The translations under genes and the position numbers were made by a program. DNA of 62,300 nt, taken from CAYVAP01 sp964343195. GTDB lineage: Bacteria > Bacteroidota > Bacteroidia > J057. Shown here piece after piece: positions 59,672 through 62,300 of this stretch. How positions within the stretch are numbered: the stretch's first letter is position 1; every line of letters begins with the position of its first letter. The stretch spans positions 1 to 62,300 of the forward strand of contig CAYFIR010000018.1 of the NCBI GenBank assembly GCA_964343195.1, given 5' to 3'. Under the pieces are notes generated by a model. That model saw nothing but the letters and a program-made list of their open reading frames with translations, was not told where the DNA came from and ran no database searches.

Positions 59672-61795
59672 TTAGCTTACGGGTTCTGCTGTATGCTTAG
59701 CCAGCAGTGTTTGTTGCACATCGCGGGGTACCGGGCTGTACTCCAGGAATCGCCGTGTATGGGTCGCACGTCCCTGGGTGATAGAGCTCAGCACAGTGGC
59801 GTAGTGGTTCAGCTCAGCCAGGGGTACCCGCGCTGAAATCCGCTGGTAGTTACCTTCTGCACTGAAGCCTTCTACGATTCCCCGACGTCCCTGAAGGTCC
59901 GTCATGACATCTCCCACCTGCTCTTCTGGCACCAGGACCTCCAACTGGAACATAGGCTCCAGGAGACGTGGATTGGCCTGGTCAAAAGCGGTCTTAAATG
60001 CCTGTGCCCCGGCAATCTTGAAGGAGACCTCGTTGGAGTCCACTGCGTGCATTTTCCCGTCATAGACATAAACAGCGATGTCACGGACGTATGAGCCGGT
60101 AATCGGGCCGTTTTCCAGCACTTCCAAAATTCCCTTGAGGATGGCAGGCATAAATCGCTGATCGATCACTCCCCCTACGATACAGTTGTGGAAGATCAGT
60201 TTGCCTCCCCAGGGTAGCTCGTGCTCATCGGTATGACGAACTTTGAGATCTGCAGGAGGTGCACCATCCATTTCAGCTGGCTGGATCCAAAGCGATACCT
60301 CAGCAAACTGTCCTGCCCCACCACTCTGCTTTTTGTGGCGGAAATCTCCTTTTGCGGGCTTCTGAATGGTCTCACGGTAAGAGATCCGGGGTTCATAGTA
60401 CTCCAGCCCGACTCCGTGAATGTGCTCCAGTTCCCACTTCACCATGGACAGATGTAGTTCTCCCTGGGCATGGATGATGTTTTGCTTTAGCTCTTTGGCA
60501 TATTCAAATCCGAGGGTTGGGTCGGTTTCGACCATGCGTATCAGCGCCTGGGCCATCTTCTCTTCGTCTTTTTGTTCCAGGGGACGCACGGCACTGCGTA
60601 GCTTGGCTTCGGGGAAATTGATGGGCTCGAGCGCCACGCCATCTGCTGAAGATCGCAGGGTATGGTTCACGTGTGTATCCTTGAACTTGACCATCATGCC
60701 GATGTCTCCAGCGGCCAGTTTGTCAACCGGGTGCCGGTCTTTTCCATCCACTACGTATAGCTGGTTCACCTTGCCGTGGCTGTCGGAAATATTGTTGTAC
60801 AGTTCCTGACCCGCCTTAACTTCACCAGAGCAAACCTTGAAGAAGCTCATGGTACCGGTGTGCTTCTCATTCGTTGCCTTGAATACAAAAAGGGTAGTCT
60901 CTTCGGCAGAAATAGGCAACTCATCCCCAGTGGTCGTTTGTTCGTGGTTAATGTCCCCTGCACAGGGAGCCACATTGCCGAGGAAGCCCATCAGGCGACC
61001 GCTGCCCATGTTTTGCCTGGCAGAAACACAGAATACCGGGAACAGATCCCGCTCCAGCATGCCGATCCGCAGGCCTTTGCGTAGTTCGTCCTCGTCCAGC
61101 TCACCTTTTTCGAAGTACAATTCCATCAACTCATCATCGTGCTCCGCAGCTGCCTCGACCAGGGTGTTGTGCAGTTCCTTGGCACGCTCGCGCTCATCAT
61201 CGGGAATCGGCAGTTTTTCTGGTTTGCCTCCTTCTGCCGGGAACTGGTACATGGTCATTTTCAGCAGGTCAATGATGGCGTTGAAGCCTTCCCCTGTCTG
61301 GTAAGGGTACTGCATCAGGACAACTCCTTCGCCAAACTGGGCCTGAGCCTGCTTGATGGTTTCGTTAAAGTCTGCTTTGGGATGGTCGAGCTGATTGACC
61401 ACAAAAACAGAAGGCTTGTGGTAGCGGCGGAGATAGCGCCAGATAATTTCGGTGCCCACCTCTACTCCCTGAGCAGCATTGAGGGTTACCAGAGCTGTAT
61501 CGGATACGCGCAAGGCACTGATTATCTGCCCGATAAAATCATCCATTCCAGGGGTATCGATCAGGTTCAGCTTATTCCCGCGCCATTCGGTATGGAGAAC
61601 TGAAGAGTAAACAGAACTGCCTCGGTCGACCTCTATGGGGTGAAAATCCGAGACAGTATTCCCGGCGTCGATGCTGCCCATGCGGGAGAGGACGCCGCCT
61701 TCGTACATCATGCATTCCGCTAAAGTGGTCTTGCCGGACTTCGCAGAGCCGACAAGAACAATGTTTTTGATGTGATCAGTGGGATAAAATTTCAT
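59672..61795 (-). CDS. EF-G2, elongation factor G paralogue with altered GTPase site
   Basis: A 707-residue five-domain EF-G. The G domain is unusual. G1 reads GSAKSGKT (16-23) in place of G-H-x-D-A/S-G-K-T. Switch I carries RGSSV instead of RGITI. G3 is DTPGMDDF (80-87), so the catalytic His of DTPGHVDF is Met84. G4 is NQLD (134-137). The opening KNIVLVGSAKSGKTTL, NTVSDFHPIE, VLHTEWRGNKLNLID and VEVGTEIIWRY closely fit the Bacteroides EF-G2, reported to support translation without GTP hydrolysis and to be needed under starvation. Domains III-V are complete (SYRETIQKPAKGDFRHKKQSGG, FKTAFDQANPRLLEPMFQLEV). The canonical fusA must lie elsewhere. Confidence 0.9.
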   Translation of the reverse strand: MKFYPTDHIKNIVLVGSAKSGKTTLAECMMYEGGVLSRMGSIDAGNTVSDFHPIEVDRGSSVYSSVLHTEWRGNKLNLIDTPGMDDFIGQIISALRVSDTALVTLNAAQGVEVGTEIIWRYLRRYHKPSVFVVNQLDHPKADFNETIKQAQAQFGEGVVLMQYPYQTGEGFNAIIDLLKMTMYQFPAEGGKPEKLPIPDDERERAKELHNTLVEAAAEHDDELMELYFEKGELDEDELRKGLRIGMLERDLFPVFCVSARQNMGSGRLMGFLGNVAPCAGDINHEQTTTGDELPISAEETTLFVFKATNEKHTGTMSFFKVCSGEVKAGQELYNNISDSHGKVNQLYVVDGKDRHPVDKLAAGDIGMMVKFKDTHVNHTLRSSADGVALEPINFPEAKLRSAVRPLEQKDEEKMAQALIRMVETDPTLGFEYAKELKQNIIHAQGELHLSMVKWELEHIHGVGLEYYEPRISYRETIQKPAKGDFRHKKQSGGAGQFAEVSLWIQPAEMDGAPPADLKVRHTDEHELPWGGKLIFHNCIVGGVIDQRFMPAILKGILEVLENGPITGSYVRDIAVYVYDGKMHAVDSNEVSFKIAGAQAFKTAFDQANPRLLEPMFQLEVLVPEEQVGDVMTDLQGRRGIVEGFSAEGNYQRISARVPLAELNHYATVLSSITQGRATHTRRFLEYSPVPRDVQQTLLAKHTAEPVS

Positions 61796-61835
61796 AGGAA
61801 CGCGAGCTTTAGTGAGGTGGGAAAAAAGAAGAAAC

Positions 61836-61855
61836 CTGCCAGACTCATCTGGCAG
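61836..61855 (-). terminator. Terminator for the minus-strand gene at the window edge
   Basis: CTGCCAGA-tgag-TCTGGCAG on the minus strand, followed by GGTTTCTTCTTTTTT. It lies 82 bp past the stop at 61937, which supports a real transcript reading in from the right. Confidence 0.7.
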
Positions 61856-61936
61856 AAAATTGAAGCCTTACATAATCAGCTTCCCTGGCAACTCGCCATG
61901 AGCTGCCCCCAACTGATCAGGCTCCGGTTATTCAGG

Positions 61937-62182
61937 TCACCAGGACCTGCGATTATCAATGAGCGATCCGATTCCGGTTTGATTATTTTCAAACCAGTCA
62001 TGGGAACCATCCAGACATGAAATTTCGACCCCCAAAGAGGGTAAGTGGTCTTTTGCGTATTTCCTTAATGTATGGAAAAATGGGCAAAAAGTACATGGTG
62101 TCACGAAATTTTCACTCTCCACAATTCCTCCATCTGTCTGATGATGAGGAGTAATGTTCGCTTTATCCTTCGCCCTCAACAA
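61937..62182 (-). CDS. Fragment with a deaminase-like CxxC motif
   Basis: An open frame of 81 codons from a TTG, extendable upstream to about 62208 where a TAA interrupts it. The C-terminal half reads NFVTPCTFCPFFHTLRKYA followed by LPSLGVEISCLDG. The P-C-x-x-C then about ten residues then L-G-V strand pattern is that of zinc-dependent nucleic-acid or toxin deaminases. A GHSALCQCP stretch about 37 residues upstream is where the H-A/S-E motif would lie, with the Glu replaced. It may be a decayed C-terminal end of a longer gene or one with a frameshift. No other family was recognised. Confidence 0.3.
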   Translation of the reverse strand: MLRAKDKANITPHHQTDGGIVESENFVTPCTFCPFFHTLRKYAKDHLPSLGVEISCLDGSHDWFENNQTGIGSLIDNRRSW

Positions 62183-62245
62183 TGGACATTGGCATAAAGC
62201 AGAATGACCTTAATCGCCATGAATACTAGCTAAACACAGCGGGTA

Positions 62246-62267
62246 TTTAATTCTACTTTGTCAGGTT
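62246..62267 (-). repeat. 22-nt element, copy B of the inverted pair at the window ends
   Basis: Read on the minus strand it carries TGACAAAGTAGAA, the same core as 43-55, with 20 of 22 bases identical including flanks. It lies just upstream of the minus-strand fragment and, like copy A, points into the window. Confidence 0.4.
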
Positions 62268-62300
62268 ATCATTTGGGGTAAAATCGGTCAATATCTTCTT

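Noticed and set aside
1..62300. CRISPR array, prophage or intact transposon
   Set aside because: No regularly spaced 25-40 bp repeats, no phage structural genes, and no transposase or integrase frame were seen. The only precise long direct repeat pair is the 30-mer around the TA module.

Overview
The window reads as chromosomal DNA of a member of the Bacteroidota, most likely from the Saprospiria/Cytophagia side of the phylum. The signs are: a full-length SprA, the outer-membrane channel of the type IX secretion system (T9SS); two secreted proteins with T9SS C-terminal sorting domains; two TonB-dependent receptors with carboxypeptidase-regulatory-like N-termini; a GH3-family protein next to lptB; an EF-G2 paralogue; almost no Shine-Dalgarno sequences; and -7 elements of the TAnnTTTG kind. 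No prophage, CRISPR array, rRNA operon or intact insertion sequence was seen.

Layout. 0-4 kb: a ferritin-like small protein, a lipoprotein, an O-antigen-ligase-like membrane protein and a LysM protein. 4-6.5 kb: a ParA ATPase with a small ribbon-helix-helix partner behind regularly spaced repeats that bracket a promoter, then an EI24/CysZ-like membrane protein. 6.5-11.5 kb: a T9SS cargo, a lipoprotein, then tRNA-Gln, prs, rplY and pth, and a lone receiver-domain protein. 11.7-16.5 kb: the three-gene proton-translocating transhydrogenase (pntAA-pntAB-pntB), divergent from a small outer-membrane protein and a DUF6687-like protein. 16.7-24.6 kb: a Wzc-like chain-length protein with a degenerate kinase site, a caspase-like protease, a secreted beta-propeller protein, an SRAP (YedK/HMCES) protein without its catalytic residues, and a glycerophosphodiesterase. 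24.9-34.6 kb: a TonB receptor with highly-expressed-type codon use, recJ, a T9SS cargo, lptB and a GH3 protein. 34.6-43.4 kb: an ATPase remnant, a DUF3810 metalloprotease-like protein, two proteins of unknown function, a thioredoxin-SPOR fusion, a second TonB receptor, a PorT-like barrel and ruvA. 43.7-51.2 kb: sprA. 51.3-62.3 kb: a polytopic membrane protein, a cytochrome c lipoprotein, a broken MORN-type gene, a PIN-domain toxin-antitoxin pair between perfect 30-bp direct repeats, rimO, another ATPase remnant, a GlxA-type regulator divergent from three VOC proteins, EF-G2, and a deaminase-like fragment at the edge.

How the genes work together. Several serve the cell envelope: the O-antigen ligase-like protein, LysM protein, Wzc-like protein, LptB, TonB receptors and SprA, with the CTD-bearing proteins at 6.5 and 29.6 kb as likely SprA clients. 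A second group is translation housekeeping: tRNA-Gln, L25, Pth, RimO and EF-G2.

The loci most worth following up are the ParA/RHH partition-like locus with its promoter-bracketing inverted repeat, the TA module bracketed by exact 30-bp repeats, the inactive-looking SRAP protein, the two ATPase remnants that each sit behind a palindrome at the start codon, and the locus-specific word repeats in many intergenic gaps. All functional calls come from reading motifs by eye; no database search was run.
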